DNA from: Leptospira limi
GTDB lineage: Bacteria; Spirochaetota; Leptospiria; Leptospirales; Leptospiraceae
DNA: 64,000 nt
Assembly (NCBI RefSeq): GCF_026151395.1
Contig: NZ_JAMQPV010000001.1
Location: forward strand, 2,482,501 to 2,546,500
Reading direction: 5' to 3'
Shown: one piece after another, positions 37,883-48,481 of the stretch
Numbering within the stretch: the first letter of the stretch is position 1
Layout: each line of letters starts with the position of its first letter
Notes under the pieces: generated by a model
Told to the model about the DNA's origin: nothing
Seen by the model: the letters and a program-made list of their open reading frames with translations, nothing else
The model's database searches: none
Position numbers and translations under genes: made by a program

Positions 37883-38518
37883 TTATTTTTTCTTCTGTAA
37901 CATCTGTTTGATTTCATCCCTGGTTTTTCCAGGGTGCAAACGGATTTGGTAGGTAACAAGAAATCTTGTGATGATGGGTGTTCCATCTTTTGATGCATGT
38001 TCATAATTAAAGCGAGAGGCATCATTTTGAATGATTTTAGCAATGTCATTGATACGAGGCACCCTTCTATCAAAGGCAATGGATTCCAATTTGCCTGTGA
38101 CGGTATTGAGCCCAATGGAAATGATTCCATCATCAACGAAACTTAAGAGATCGTATTTTTTCATTTCTTCTTTTGAGAGTTCGTCCCCACCTAAATCAGC
38201 CTTTCTGCGGATTTTGTCTGTAAAACGGATCTGTCTCACCATATACGTATCAGAAGCAATATAAACACGGAATACTTCTAAAGGTAGTTCGCTTTTTTTC
38301 TGGAAAAAGGGAATTTCACCTGTATGGTTTTGAACCTCTTCTCCTCTTTCATTCAGGATCACTTCTCCTTCGCCACCTGGTGGTGGAAGGATTTCCTTTA
38401 TGATCGTTGTTTCCGTCTTTGGTTCTTCCTGTTTTGACTGGGAGGAATCTTTCGTGGATTGGCAAAAAACTAGGGTGAAAAGAAGGAAAAAGAGTGCAGA
38501 GTGAAACGAAAATTTCAT
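37883..38518 (-). CDS. Small lipoprotein of unknown function
   Basis: From ATG 38518 the 211-residue precursor has a signal peptide with the lipobox TLVFC and the cysteine at about 19, followed by a charged linker rich in Ser, Gln and Glu. The C-terminal half (about 85-205) is a compact mixed domain (VYIASDTYMVRQIRF, DRRVPRINDIAKIIQNDA) I cannot place. A GTG at 38524 would add two residues. It is convergent with the LEA14-like gene and downstream of mgtE. Confidence 0.6.
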   Translation of the reverse strand: MKFSFHSALFFLLFTLVFCQSTKDSSQSKQEEPKTETTIIKEILPPPGGEGEVILNERGEEVQNHTGEIPFFQKKSELPLEVFRVYIASDTYMVRQIRFTDKIRRKADLGGDELSKEEMKKYDLLSFVDDGIISIGLNTVTGKLESIAFDRRVPRINDIAKIIQNDASRFNYEHASKDGTPIITRFLVTYQIRLHPGKTRDEIKQMLQKKK

Positions 38519-38581
38519 TTGCACATCAGTATTTGGTGGTTTCTTCCCCTGGCAAGAAATTTAAAGGAAAAAGGAGAATCC

Positions 38582-39985
38582 CTAAACCAAATATTTTGCA
38601 AATACCGTGGCAAGTCCCAAGAAAAAGAAAAACCCACAAACATCCGTTGTTGCGGTCACAAAAATGGAAGAAGCTATGGCAGGGTCAATTTTCATTCCTT
38701 TGAGTACAATGGGAACGAGGGAACCAACAAGGGAAGCTACCATCATATTCACAAGCATCGCTGTACCAACAACAAGACCCAAAGTTAAGTTGCCTTTGAC
38801 AAGGTAAATCATACTAAATGTAACAGTACCCAGCGCCAATCCATTCAGAACACCAATTGTGAATTCTTTCCGAACAGCATCCCACCAATTGGAAAACGAC
38901 AAATCACCTGTTGCAATATTGCGAATGACAACTGTTACAGATTGTGTTCCTGCATTTCCACCAAGACCTGCAACAATTGGCATGAGTGTCGCAAGGACTA
39001 CAATTTTTGAAATGGTATCTTCAAAAAAAGCAACCACACTCGAGCTCACAAAAGCAGTGAGTAAATTTACATTGAGCCAAATGATCCTACGTTTGACCGA
39101 TTGTAAAATGGGTGTAGACAACCTTTCATCTTCCGAAACCCCTGCCATGAGGAGGATATCTTCAGATGCTTCCTCCTCCACAATTTCTAATACATCGTCT
39201 ACAGTAATACGACCAATGATCCGTCCTAAATCATCAGTCACTGCCGCACTCACTAAGTCATATTTTTTGAATGTATTGGCTACTTCCTCTTGGTCCACAT
39301 CATAATGGAAAGCGATGATGGAGAAGTTAGTGATTTTTGCAATTTTTGTATTGATGGGTGTGAGAAACAAATCCTTTAAAGGGATAAAACCTTCCAAAAC
39401 TCCATCTTCATTGGTAACATAAATTTGGTAGATGTCTTCGATTTCCTTTGCCTTTTTTCGGACATTGATGATCCCTTTTCGAACATTGTCCGTAATGGTT
39501 ACGGTCGCAAAGTCTTTTGACATAAGACGACCGGCAGAGTATTCCCGAAACCCAAGTTGGGACCTGATTTCGAAACTATCGGTTTTACTCAAATTGGCTA
39601 ATACAAGTTCTCGTTTGGCACTGGGAAGGTAGGATAATAAATACGTTGTTTCATCGGTTTCAATATGGCTTAGTGTTTTTGAGATTTCATCCACTGAGAG
39701 TTCTTCTAAAAAGGACTCGAGTGTCTCCTCTTCCATTTTGATCAGGGAATAAGCTTGGTCTTCAACAGACAATAATCGGAAGAGGTATAACTCTTCTTCT
39801 CGTTCTAGATCTTTGAATAAGGTAACAACGTCTGCGGGGTGTGCCCCATCGAGTAGCGACTTAAGATGGGTCTGGTCCTTGGCTTCAATGGAAGATTTGA
39901 TTTGTTCGACAAACTCTTCATAGGAATCACTTTCTCTGTCGATTTTGATTCGGAATTCGGACTCTTTCTTTCTTTCTTCTTCCAT
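38582..39985 (-). CDS. mgtE: Magnesium transporter MgtE
   Basis: MgtE is a magnesium-gated channel that lets Mg2+ into the cell. The 467-residue protein has an N-terminal superhelical domain (DGAHPADVVTLFKDL), two CBS motifs at about 150-265 and five membrane helices in the last 180 residues, with the conserved PIVAGLGGNAGTQSVTVVIR segment that lines the pore. It lies just upstream of a small lipoprotein gene on the same strand. The lipoprotein/OmpA operon is divergent, with about 65 bases between the start codons. Confidence 0.95.
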   Translation of the reverse strand: MEEERKKESEFRIKIDRESDSYEEFVEQIKSSIEAKDQTHLKSLLDGAHPADVVTLFKDLEREEELYLFRLLSVEDQAYSLIKMEEETLESFLEELSVDEISKTLSHIETDETTYLLSYLPSAKRELVLANLSKTDSFEIRSQLGFREYSAGRLMSKDFATVTITDNVRKGIINVRKKAKEIEDIYQIYVTNEDGVLEGFIPLKDLFLTPINTKIAKITNFSIIAFHYDVDQEEVANTFKKYDLVSAAVTDDLGRIIGRITVDDVLEIVEEEASEDILLMAGVSEDERLSTPILQSVKRRIIWLNVNLLTAFVSSSVVAFFEDTISKIVVLATLMPIVAGLGGNAGTQSVTVVIRNIATGDLSFSNWWDAVRKEFTIGVLNGLALGTVTFSMIYLVKGNLTLGLVVGTAMLVNMMVASLVGSLVPIVLKGMKIDPAIASSIFVTATTDVCGFFFFLGLATVFAKYLV

Positions 39986-40035
39986 AAATCAGCGGATTTC
40001 CTGAATTTTCCAATTGACGGTTATGTCACGTGAAG

Positions 40036-40053
40036 CATAGGCTATATCCTATG
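40036..40053. repeat. Inverted repeat at a start codon
   Basis: CATAGG and CCTATG form perfect six-base arms six bases apart, the second arm containing the ATG at 40051. It could be an operator or a translation-blocking hairpin; no other evidence supports either. Confidence 0.35.
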
Positions 40054-40743
40054 TCGGCACGAGTTCCTTTTTTGAAAACGAATCTTTTTTTCATCCTAGT
40101 TTTTTCACAATGTGTCTTATTTGAACCAAAACTAAACAAAGTCCCAGATGCTTATGTACGGGAAGAAGTGATGAATGCAGAGCAAAAGAATGCTACTAAG
40201 ATCCTCACTGAAAAAATCATCAAATTAAATAATGAAGTCACCAACCAAAGAAAGGCAAATGCACTGACATCCCAGGCAATCAAAATTTCCCAAGCCAAGG
40301 TAAACAAACATGCTGCGGAAAGAGATCTCAAACGTGCCAAGGAATCCTACTTTACTTTAAAAGAAGACTCTGCCTCTTCCAAACGTTACCTAGAAGAAAG
40401 CCAGATGTTTGAATTAGAAAGGGCAAAAGAAGAAACCAGATACAAAACTTGGGTACAAAAAGAAAAAGAAGATAAAGCATATTTGGAAATGAAAGAAGCA
40501 GCACTCGGTGAAATGATCGCAGAACTCGAGTTAGTACGATCAGAAATCGCTGTTAAGTTCCAAGAATCACAAGGAAAAACTCCTGCAGATCCTGAATATG
40601 TAAAAAAAGAAATCTATGAAACTCAGTATGCTGAGAAAAAATCCGATGCGAGACGAAGGTTATCGGATTGGGAACGAATCAAAACAGAAGCACCAAGCCT
40701 TCCGAAGGTAAATTTAGAGGATAGTTTCGATGATTCTAAATAA
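40051..40743 (+). CDS. Coiled-coil lipoprotein
   Basis: The 230-residue precursor starts at ATG 40051 and has a signal peptide with the lipobox VFSQC, the cysteine at about 21. The mature part is a long, highly charged coiled coil (TNQRKANALTSQAIKISQ, RAKESYFTLKEDSAS). A GTG at 40030 would lengthen the N-terminus with basic residues but is less likely. Its 3' end overlaps the OmpA-family gene by 14 bases, so both are probably translated together. Coiled-coil lipoproteins next to OmpA-type proteins often tether the outer membrane to the wall; that role is inferred. Confidence 0.7.
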   Translation: MSARVPFLKTNLFFILVFSQCVLFEPKLNKVPDAYVREEVMNAEQKNATKILTEKIIKLNNEVTNQRKANALTSQAIKISQAKVNKHAAERDLKRAKESYFTLKEDSASSKRYLEESQMFELERAKEETRYKTWVQKEKEDKAYLEMKEAALGEMIAELELVRSEIAVKFQESQGKTPADPEYVKKEIYETQYAEKKSDARRRLSDWERIKTEAPSLPKVNLEDSFDDSK

Positions 40744-41794
40744 ACATCACCTCTTCCCCATCTTCAACGTCATTCTTCTTACCCTCTGTTTCGTTACACC
40801 AGGGAAAGTTCAGGCGGATTGGGTCTACTTTCCCTATGAATACAACCAAATCTACAAAGAAAAATATGCCTTAGAATTGGAACTTGCGGACATTCGCAAA
40901 CAACATCAAAATGAACTCAATCGATTAGAAGAAGAAAAAAAAGACCTACAATCCCAAATTCGAAACCTCACAGAAGATTTAGAATTGGAAAAACGGAATC
41001 GTGCCAAAGAACAAGATGAATATTCTGATAAACTCCGCGATTACGATATGCGCCTTCGTAGTTTAGAGAAAAAAGGAACCGACAAAGAACGTACACTGGC
41101 AGAAGAAAACAGAAAACGAGAAGAAAAAGATAGAGCTGAAATAGACGCACTCAAACGTAAATTAGAAGAAAAAGAAAGAGAGTGCCTTCAAAAGGAACAA
41201 AAACTCCGCGAAACTTACGAATCCAAAATGGATGAACTGAAAGAAAGGATTCGCAATTTAGAAGAAGAACTTGCCAATTTACGGAAACTTACCAAAGAAC
41301 AAAAACGCGAATTGGAAAGGCTTTCGGAACAAACCAAAGAATTTGAAGAAAAACTCGCAAAAGAAATCACATCAGGACAAATTCGCCTCAAACGATTTCA
41401 TAACAAACTCATCATCAACATCGATGACAAAATCTCTTTTGATAGTGGATCATCCGAATTAAAACCCGCAATTCTCCCTGCCATTGAAAAAATACGAGAG
41501 ATTTTGGCTGCTTATCCAGAAAACTACATTGTTGTGGAAGGGCATACTGACAATGTTCCCATCAAAACAAAATTTAGAAATAACTGGCATCTGTCCAGCG
41601 AACGGGCGTTATCTGTTTTAGAATTCATTTTACAGAATAAAAACCTTAATCCAAAAAACTTTTCAAGTGCCGGATACGGAGAACACCAACCCATTGTTCC
41701 CAATAGCACAAAAGAAAACAAAGCACTCAATCGTCGGGTAGATATTGTTGTGATTCCGAGAGCAACCAGTTCCTTGGGTGGAAACAATGACTAA
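40730..41794 (+). CDS. OmpA-family peptidoglycan-binding protein with long coiled coil
   Basis: The 354-residue protein has a signal peptide (VILLTLCFVTPGKVQA), a long coiled coil from about 45 to 225, and a C-terminal OmpA/MotB domain. The domain shows the motifs FDSGSSELKP, VVEGHTDNVPI, NNWHLSSERALSVLEF and NRRVDIVVIP, expected to bind diaminopimelate in peptidoglycan. It overlaps the lipoprotein gene upstream and the CDF transporter gene downstream (eight bases from ATG 41787). The reach of the coiled coil suits a spacer between membrane and wall. Confidence 0.85.
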   Translation: MILNKHHLFPIFNVILLTLCFVTPGKVQADWVYFPYEYNQIYKEKYALELELADIRKQHQNELNRLEEEKKDLQSQIRNLTEDLELEKRNRAKEQDEYSDKLRDYDMRLRSLEKKGTDKERTLAEENRKREEKDRAEIDALKRKLEEKERECLQKEQKLRETYESKMDELKERIRNLEEELANLRKLTKEQKRELERLSEQTKEFEEKLAKEITSGQIRLKRFHNKLIINIDDKISFDSGSSELKPAILPAIEKIREILAAYPENYIVVEGHTDNVPIKTKFRNNWHLSSERALSVLEFILQNKNLNPKNFSSAGYGEHQPIVPNSTKENKALNRRVDIVVIPRATSSLGGNND

Positions 41795-42773
41795 CCAAAG
41801 ACCCAGAAGGCGTAAGCTCATTTTCTTTTTAAGTCTATCCGGCATTTTGTCGGTGATGATTTTTTTTATTGAATGGGTTGGTTCTAAGGAAAGTGGGAGT
41901 TTAGCTCTATTTGCCGATGCAGGTCATATTTTTACAGATGTATTCGCTCATATCATCTCCCTTTTTGCTCTTATCATTGCAGCGAAAAAACCTAATAAAA
42001 AATATCCTTTTGGATTCCATCGATTTGAAGTCATTGCTGCTTTTTTAAACGGACTACTTCTTATCGTGATTGCACTATTCATCTTGTATGAAAGTTACTT
42101 ACGGTATTATGGGAATGCGGATGTAGAGGCGGATACAATGCTAATGTATTCTCTCATCGGATTTGGAATTAATATGATTTCAGCTGCTTTACTTGTCGGA
42201 GTGAGTAAAACTAGTTTAAATTTAAAATCTGCTTACTTACATGTGTTAAGTGATTTACTAGGAACGTTGGCTGTGATTTTTGGTGCACTCCTCATTCATT
42301 TTACAGGTGTGAAACAAATCGATAGCATTCTAAGCATTTTACTTGGACTTTTTATTTTAAAAACATCGTATGGTATCGTCAAAGAATCGATCCAAATTTT
42401 AATCGAAGCTGACACAAGTGATTTTGACAAAGATCATCTATTGGAACATATCAACGTTTTGCAAGGAATTGAATCAGTTCCTAAAACTACGATTCGAAAA
42501 CTCACTTCTGGTGTGTTTTCAGTCGAAATCCAGGTTGCTGTAAAAGACAATGCCAATCGGGATAAAATCACTTTTGAAATTCACAAAGTATTAAAGGAAG
42601 AATTTGGAGTTCCCTTTGTTTCCGTTGAAATTGTTTCCGCTAGTGTCCTTTCCAAATTGGAAACTCTATCGATCCGAGAATCAGAGAGAGAATTTGGCCA
42701 TCACGGGCATGAACATGGTCATTCCCATGACCATACAGAAAATAAACGAAAAGGCCACACCCATAAACACTGA
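41787..42773 (+). CDS. Cation diffusion facilitator (ZnT-type) transporter
   Basis: The 328-residue protein belongs to the CDF family that exports zinc and other divalent ions by proton antiport. Six membrane helices are visible, with the metal site formed by H-x3-D motifs in FADAGHIFTDVF (helix 2) and YLHVLSDLLG (helix 5). The C-terminal tail is histidine-rich (GHHGHEHGHSHDHTE), which is usual for zinc binding. ATG 41787 is chosen over a GTG at 41778 because it overlaps the upstream stop by eight bases with a GGTGGA site ahead. The HD-HD pattern suggests Zn2+. Confidence 0.9.
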   Translation: MTNQRPRRRKLIFFLSLSGILSVMIFFIEWVGSKESGSLALFADAGHIFTDVFAHIISLFALIIAAKKPNKKYPFGFHRFEVIAAFLNGLLLIVIALFILYESYLRYYGNADVEADTMLMYSLIGFGINMISAALLVGVSKTSLNLKSAYLHVLSDLLGTLAVIFGALLIHFTGVKQIDSILSILLGLFILKTSYGIVKESIQILIEADTSDFDKDHLLEHINVLQGIESVPKTTIRKLTSGVFSVEIQVAVKDNANRDKITFEIHKVLKEEFGVPFVSVEIVSASVLSKLETLSIRESEREFGHHGHEHGHSHDHTENKRKGHTHKH

Positions 42774-42815
42774 TACTTGAGATACCTAAAACTAAACCAC
42801 CTAATTTTGATTTGT

Positions 42816-43823
42816 TTATGAGAGTTCGGAAGATTGGTTTCGTTTTTTCAATTGGGTGAGGTATTTGGTTAAGGAATCTTCCCAGACAAATAATTGCCAA
42901 TCGGCATCTATTGTTTTTAAGTCTTCAGGCCTCTCTAGTTGGTAATAGTTTGTGATGGATAATAAAAGCGGTGAGATTGGATAAGGAAATCCTTCCAGTA
43001 ACTTCTCTTTTGTGGGATTTCCTTGGAAACCAAGGAGAAAGGATTCTCTCCACTGGATGAGTTTGTTTCGTTCCGAATTGAGATCGGAATCTTTTTCAGA
43101 CAATTCCTTTGTTTTTCCAATGAGAAGGGAAACAAGCGAACACAATTCCTTAAGTCTTAATTCCAATCCCAACTCACCATAATCTTCGATCAGTAAACTT
43201 CCAGGTAATAGAGGTAAATCCGATACTTGGATTTTCAAATGGCTGACAAGTGGGGTAAAGTCTGTATGGAAACTTTCCTTTGTCACCACACAGGCATGAT
43301 TTGTTTCTTTGGGAATGGGAACAAAGTAAACAGGATTTACAGTTCCCGATTTTGTAACCCAAAATACAAAATCAGCTTCGCCCCCATTTGTCACAAATGA
43401 CTTAATTCCTGTTAGCCTATTTGACACAACTTTCGATTGTAATTTTTTTATCTTTCCTTCAAACCCAGGTTCACTCACTCCAACAGACAAAATGAGTGTA
43501 GGAGTTACCCCCAGAAAAGCATCCCAGAGGAAATGGGAACCTGGATTTGCATACTGTGTATGAAGGAGAATCCCCCCTGCCACATTCACCTCAACCATAC
43601 ATGAGAGAGCGAGTGAAACTCCATAGGGTTCTTCTGCAAGTGTCGAAATTTTATTTTGGAATTCGTAGTACGATTCTTTTCCTAAGATAAAATCATAAAA
43701 ACCAGCGGCAAAAAGATAAGGCTTCCAACTGCGGTAAAAACCATTATTTTCAGCTACTGTTTTTGGAAAAAAAGAATCTTTATCAGCATATTTTGTAAAT
43801 AAATGGTAAGCCGATTCAATCAC
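42816..43823 (-). CDS. Divergent acyl-CoA-dehydrogenase-like protein
   Basis: The 335-residue protein has the middle-domain motifs of acyl-CoA dehydrogenases: VGVSEPGFEGK near 115-123 and LTGIKSFVTNGGEADFVF near 137-155, which in that family bind substrate and flavin. The N-terminal helical domain is shortened and the C-terminal domain is hard to align, so I cannot see the catalytic glutamate. It starts at a GTG five bases after the uvrA stop, so it may share that transcript. It could be an enzyme with an unusual substrate or an inactive relative. Confidence 0.6.
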   Translation of the reverse strand: MIESAYHLFTKYADKDSFFPKTVAENNGFYRSWKPYLFAAGFYDFILGKESYYEFQNKISTLAEEPYGVSLALSCMVEVNVAGGILLHTQYANPGSHFLWDAFLGVTPTLILSVGVSEPGFEGKIKKLQSKVVSNRLTGIKSFVTNGGEADFVFWVTKSGTVNPVYFVPIPKETNHACVVTKESFHTDFTPLVSHLKIQVSDLPLLPGSLLIEDYGELGLELRLKELCSLVSLLIGKTKELSEKDSDLNSERNKLIQWRESFLLGFQGNPTKEKLLEGFPYPISPLLLSITNYYQLERPEDLKTIDADWQLFVWEDSLTKYLTQLKKRNQSSELS

Positions 43824-43828
43824 GAATT

Positions 43829-46720
43829 TTATTTTCCCTTTTTCATTGCCTGTTTGGCGTCGAGAACCTTTTCTTCTTCCAACACTTTTTTCAGGTATTG
43901 ACCGGTAAACGATCGTTTCACAGTAACAACTTCTTCTGGAGTACCTGTGGCAATGACTTCTCCACCACCATCTCCCCCTTCTGGACCAATGTCGATGATG
44001 TAGTCGGCAGCTTTGATCACATCCAAATTGTGTTCTATGATGACCATGGAATTTCCCTTATCCACTAACACCTGCAATACAGACAATAACCTCTCAATAT
44101 CCTCAAAATGGAGGCCAGTTGTTGGTTCATCTAAGATATAAAGTGTTTTTCCTGTTGGGCGTTTGGAAAGTTCTGTGGAAAGTTTAATCCTTTGTGCTTC
44201 CCCACCAGAAAAAGTTGTAGCTGCTTGCCCAAGTTTGATGTACCCAAGACCAACATCCATAAGGGTGTCTAACTTTCGTTTGAGGTTAGGAATGTTTTCA
44301 AAAAACACCACTGCCTCTTCGACAGTCATCTCCAAAACATCTGAAATATTTTTCCCTTTGTATTTTACTTCCAATGTTTCGCGGTTGTATCGTTTTCCTT
44401 TACACACTTCACATTCCACATAAATATCAGGAAGGAAATGCATTTCAATTTTTAAGATCCCATCTCCTTCACATTTTTCACACCTTCCCCCAGCCACATT
44501 AAAACTAAACCTACCAGGACCATATCCCCTCACTTTTGCTTCTTCTAAACCACTATAAAGTTCACGCACAAAGGTAAAAAGACCAGTATATGTGGCTGGG
44601 TTTGAACGTGGTGTCCTTCCGATGGCCGACTGGTCAATGTTAATCACCTTATCAATTTGTTCTTTCCCTAGGATTTTTTTATGTTTGCCTGGAACAAGTT
44701 TCATCCCCATCACGGAACTTGCGAGTTCCTTGTAGAGAATTTCATTGATCAAGGTGGATTTTCCAGAACCAGAAACCCCTGTAACAACAGTTAAAGTCCC
44801 AAGTGGAATCGACACATCGATATTCTTAAGATTGTTATGCGAGGCTCCTGTGATTTTTAAAAATTTTCCATTCCCAGTTCTTCTAGTTTCTGGCATGGAG
44901 ATTCGTTTTTCACCCGATAAAAATTTTCCAGTTACCGAATGTTTGTCTTTTTTGATTTGTTCAGGAGTTCCAAAAGCAACGATTTCCCCACCGTGGACAC
45001 CAGCACCAGGACCCATATCCACGATAAAATCAGCTTCTTCCATCGTCTCTTTGTCATGTTCCACTACGAGGACGGTATTTCCTAAATTGCGAAGTCCCTT
45101 TAAGGTTTGTACAAGTTTTGTATTGTCCCTTTGGTGGAGTCCAATGGAAGGTTCATCTAAGATATAAAGAACACCCATAAGCCGAGATCCAATTTGGGTG
45201 GCGAGGCGGATTCGTTGCATCTCTCCCCCAGACAGAGTTCCAGCAGAACGACTGAGATTCAGATATCCGACTCCCACATCATTTAAAAAATGTAACCTTT
45301 GTAAGATCTCTTTTAAGATGGGTTTGGAGATGGTGTCTTCTGCACCCTTGTATTCCGATTGTTTTGTGAATTCAAGTGCCTTTTCGATGGAAAAACCTGT
45401 ATAGGCATCAATCCCAATCCCTTGCACCTTAACAGCAAGTGCTTCCTTTCGGAGTCGTTTGCCATGGCACTCATCACAATCATGGTTTGTCATAAAGGAT
45501 TCAAACCATTGGCGCATGGAATCTGATTTTGTTTCTTTGTATCGGCGTTTTAGATTGGGAATCACCCCTTCATAATTCCGAGAAAATTCATAATGAGAAT
45601 TGGCACCCCTAAAATCATAATCAATATGGATGGATTTATCACCATGAAGGATTGTATTTTTTACCTTGTCCGATAAATCTTTCCACGGCGTGTTTAAATT
45701 AAATTTCAATTTTTTAGATAACGCCTGTATGGTGGCCATATACCAATAAGAATTGGATTTAGAACCACCCCAAGCTTCGATACAACCTTCAGCAAGTGAT
45801 GCTTCTCTATCTGTCACAAGTAGTGCTTCATCAAACTCAAGTAAGGCGCCAAGTCCATCACAATTGGTACAGGCACCAAAGGGAGAGTTAAAGGAAAAAA
45901 GTCTAGGTGTCAGCTCAGGGATACTGACATCATCACATTTGGGACAAGAAAGTTTTTGGGAAAAGAGATGGTCTTTTTCACCGTCTTCTACGACAACAAT
46001 TCCATCAGCAGTTTTTAGCGCGGTTTCCACAGAATCCGACAATCGAGATTGGATCCCAGGTTTCATCACAATCCTATCCACAACAATATCGATGTCAGCT
46101 TTAAAGTTTTTCTTTAAGGGAATTTCATCTTCGAGAGAATACACTTCTCCGTTCACACGAACCCTGTTGAACCCTTCCTTTTTGAAACGTTCCAGGACCT
46201 CTTTGTGTTCTCCCTTTTTCCCTTGGATGACGGGAGCTAGGATCTGAAGTTTAGTTCCTTCGGGGAAAATATTAATCCTGTCTGTGATCTGGTCCACTGA
46301 CAAACTAGAGATTGCGGTCCCACATTTTGGACAATGGGGTTTTCCAACACGAGCGTATAACAAACGTAAATAATCGTATATTTCTGTGACCGTTCCTACC
46401 GTAGAACGAGGGTTACGATGAGTAGTTTTTTGTTCGATGGAGATGGCGGGGCTTAAGCCCTCAATTTGGTCCACCTCTGGTTTTTCCATTTGCCCGAGGA
46501 ATTGTCTGGCATAACTGGAAAGGGATTCCACATACCGCCTCTGCCCTTCTGCATATATGGTATCAAAAGCAAGAGATGACTTCCCAGAACCCGAAAGACC
46601 AGTGATGACCACAAGTTTGTCTCTCGGTATGTCGAGGTTTAGGTTTTTTAGGTTATGTTCACGAGCGCCACGAATACGAATAAAGGAATCCACATCGGAT
46701 AGCTTGTTTTCCTCTTTCAT
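43829..46720 (-). CDS. uvrA: Excinuclease ABC subunit A
   Basis: UvrA finds DNA lesions and loads UvrB in nucleotide excision repair; Mfd in this window can recruit it. The 963-residue protein has two ABC modules with Walker A motifs [12 protein letters not shown] and [12 protein letters not shown], signature motifs LSGGEMQRI and FSGGEAQRI, and zinc cysteine pairs ([18 protein letters not shown]). The ATG at 46720 ([12 protein letters not shown]) is preferred; the longer frame upstream would run through the divergent sppA gene. I see no obvious SOS box in the 40 bases to sppA. Confidence 0.97.
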   Translation of the reverse strand: MKEENKLSDVDSFIRIRGAREHNLKNLNLDIPRDKLVVITGLSGSGKSSLAFDTIYAEGQRRYVESLSSYARQFLGQMEKPEVDQIEGLSPAISIEQKTTHRNPRSTVGTVTEIYDYLRLLYARVGKPHCPKCGTAISSLSVDQITDRINIFPEGTKLQILAPVIQGKKGEHKEVLERFKKEGFNRVRVNGEVYSLEDEIPLKKNFKADIDIVVDRIVMKPGIQSRLSDSVETALKTADGIVVVEDGEKDHLFSQKLSCPKCDDVSIPELTPRLFSFNSPFGACTNCDGLGALLEFDEALLVTDREASLAEGCIEAWGGSKSNSYWYMATIQALSKKLKFNLNTPWKDLSDKVKNTILHGDKSIHIDYDFRGANSHYEFSRNYEGVIPNLKRRYKETKSDSMRQWFESFMTNHDCDECHGKRLRKEALAVKVQGIGIDAYTGFSIEKALEFTKQSEYKGAEDTISKPILKEILQRLHFLNDVGVGYLNLSRSAGTLSGGEMQRIRLATQIGSRLMGVLYILDEPSIGLHQRDNTKLVQTLKGLRNLGNTVLVVEHDKETMEEADFIVDMGPGAGVHGGEIVAFGTPEQIKKDKHSVTGKFLSGEKRISMPETRRTGNGKFLKITGASHNNLKNIDVSIPLGTLTVVTGVSGSGKSTLINEILYKELASSVMGMKLVPGKHKKILGKEQIDKVINIDQSAIGRTPRSNPATYTGLFTFVRELYSGLEEAKVRGYGPGRFSFNVAGGRCEKCEGDGILKIEMHFLPDIYVECEVCKGKRYNRETLEVKYKGKNISDVLEMTVEEAVVFFENIPNLKRKLDTLMDVGLGYIKLGQAATTFSGGEAQRIKLSTELSKRPTGKTLYILDEPTTGLHFEDIERLLSVLQVLVDKGNSMVIIEHNLDVIKAADYIIDIGPEGGDGGGEVIATGTPEEVVTVKRSFTGQYLKKVLEEEKVLDAKQAMKKGK

Positions 46721-46743
46721 TCTGGAAAGAATTTTAAGGAATG

Positions 46744-46755
46744 GAAGGAAGAGGA
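46744..46755 (+). promoter_or_regulatory. Ribosome binding site favouring a GTG start of sppA
   Basis: GAAGGAAGAGGA lies six bases ahead of the GTG at 46762. The ATG at 46741 has AAGGA directly attached with no spacer, which is unfavourable. Confidence 0.6.
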
Positions 46756-46761
46756 CTGCCA

Positions 46762-48396
46762 GTGTTTCGAATTCTTTTTTTGATTCTTTTTTTGCCCTTT
46801 CGCCTTTTGTACCTAATCTATCTACGTCTAAGCCTGCTTTTCCAGAGAGGCCGTGAAGTATATGAATTGGAAATGCCACCTCGATTTGAGGACTCATACA
46901 AATCCTATTTTGTCAAAAAACTGCAAGGGAAAGAAGAAACCATCACAAGATTGGAACTTCTCATATTACTCGCAACCATCAGAAAAAATCCAAAAATCAA
47001 AGCACTTGATATCAATTTACCTCCATTAGAATGGACCCTTTCTGAGTTTTATGAAATCAGAAACGAACTTTTGGCCATTCGGGATTCTGGGAAAACCTTA
47101 CGGATGTTTGCCAAAGAAGGTGGACTTGGGACTTTACTGTTACTCACAGTCGCAAATGAAACTTACCTTGCCCCCGAATCCGAATTTACTTTGATGCTTC
47201 CGAGCGCCGAACCTATGTTTTTTGGTAAATTCTTAAAAACATGGGGAATTGAAGTGCAAGCCTTTGCCTCAGGCCCCTATAAGTCCTTTGCAGAAAGTTT
47301 TACTCGCGGAGAATTTTCAAAAGAGGCAAAAAAGAATTTAGAATCACTCATTCTAAACCTACGTTCCGTGATTTTAGAAGCTCTCACAGGCGGAAAAAAA
47401 TCCTTAGAATCCCTTTTTTACAAACCAATGTTATCTGCTGATGATTTACTTTCCGCAGGTGTTATCCAAGGAATCAAAACTGAGACTGAATTTTTTAGTG
47501 AAGATCGAAAACTTTATTCACCTAATTTTCCCGTTCTTTACCAAGCCATAAAAGATTTTTCACTGATTCCAAAAAGAAAATTGGAAGTGGTTGTACTTCC
47601 AATTGATGGTAACATTACCGGTGGAGACTACTTACACAAAAATAGAGAAAATGGTAAAATTGAAGCCTTTTCTCTCATTCCCACATTGCAGGCATTAGCG
47701 GAAGATAAAAAAACCAAAGCCGTCATCTTAGAAATATCCTCTCCAGGAGGTTCGGCTTTTTATTCCGAACAAATCCACCAAGAAATCTTAGAATTAAAAA
47801 AATCAAAATTGGTAACTGCTTACTTTAAAGATACAGTAGCAAGTGGTGGGTATTATATAGCCACTGCCACAGACCATATCACTGCATCCCCTGTATGCAT
47901 TACAGGTTCCATCGGTGCCGTAAGTATCCGAGCTAATTTACAAAAATTATATAAGAAGTTTCAATTGAATAAGGAAGCCGTTGGGTTTTATCCGTTCCGG
48001 GACATCCATTCTGAATTCCAACCACTTTCCAAACAAAGTATTTTGTATTTAGAATCACAAATCAAAAAAATAGAAGCCTTGTTTTACCGCCGTGTCTCGG
48101 AAGGTAGGAATATCCCTCTCGAAACCCTACCTAAAATTGGCATGGGAAGGGTGTATTTACCAACAACTGAAAATAATATTGTCGATTCACTCGGTGGACT
48201 ACTCGATGCAATCAAACTTGTCAAAGAGAAGTTAGGTGGAAAGGCGATTTATGTAACCGAAGAATTGCCAGCTTACAATCTAAAAAATAAAATCCCACTC
48301 CTTGGTGGACTATTCACTGAATTGAATCTTTTGGAATCTCTTGGTGAGGTGTCTCTCCTTTCTCATACCAAACTCCATTGGAAAAACAGAAGGTAA
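46762..48396 (+). CDS. sppA: Signal peptide peptidase SppA (S49 family)
   Basis: SppA is a membrane-anchored serine protease that degrades signal peptides. The 544-residue product (GTG start) opens with a membrane anchor ([20 protein letters not shown]). Two S49 half-domains follow: the general-base lysine in [12 protein letters not shown] near residue 174 and the nucleophile serine in [11 protein letters not shown] near 361, as in E. coli-type SppA. An ATG at 46741 would add seven residues. It is divergent from uvrA. The 3' end is followed by 85 bases before the convergent sua5 gene. Confidence 0.9.
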   Translation: MFRILFLILFLPFRLLYLIYLRLSLLFQRGREVYELEMPPRFEDSYKSYFVKKLQGKEETITRLELLILLATIRKNPKIKALDINLPPLEWTLSEFYEIRNELLAIRDSGKTLRMFAKEGGLGTLLLLTVANETYLAPESEFTLMLPSAEPMFFGKFLKTWGIEVQAFASGPYKSFAESFTRGEFSKEAKKNLESLILNLRSVILEALTGGKKSLESLFYKPMLSADDLLSAGVIQGIKTETEFFSEDRKLYSPNFPVLYQAIKDFSLIPKRKLEVVVLPIDGNITGGDYLHKNRENGKIEAFSLIPTLQALAEDKKTKAVILEISSPGGSAFYSEQIHQEILELKKSKLVTAYFKDTVASGGYYIATATDHITASPVCITGSIGAVSIRANLQKLYKKFQLNKEAVGFYPFRDIHSEFQPLSKQSILYLESQIKKIEALFYRRVSEGRNIPLETLPKIGMGRVYLPTTENNIVDSLGGLLDAIKLVKEKLGGKAIYVTEELPAYNLKNKIPLLGGLFTELNLLESLGEVSLLSHTKLHWKNRR

Positions 48397-48481
48397 AGTG
48401 GAAAGGTAATCCTAGAAGGAAATCGAAACGGAGTTCCAATCACCTATCGATGGATATGATAGGAAACTTACCGATTAAGTC

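Noticed and set aside
45753..46247. Antisense frame of 164 codons inside uvrA
   Set aside because: uvrA is certain here, and the frame shows Ser-rich low complexity typical of shadow frames.
46721..46761. SOS box between uvrA and sppA
   Set aside because: No palindrome of a known LexA type is visible.
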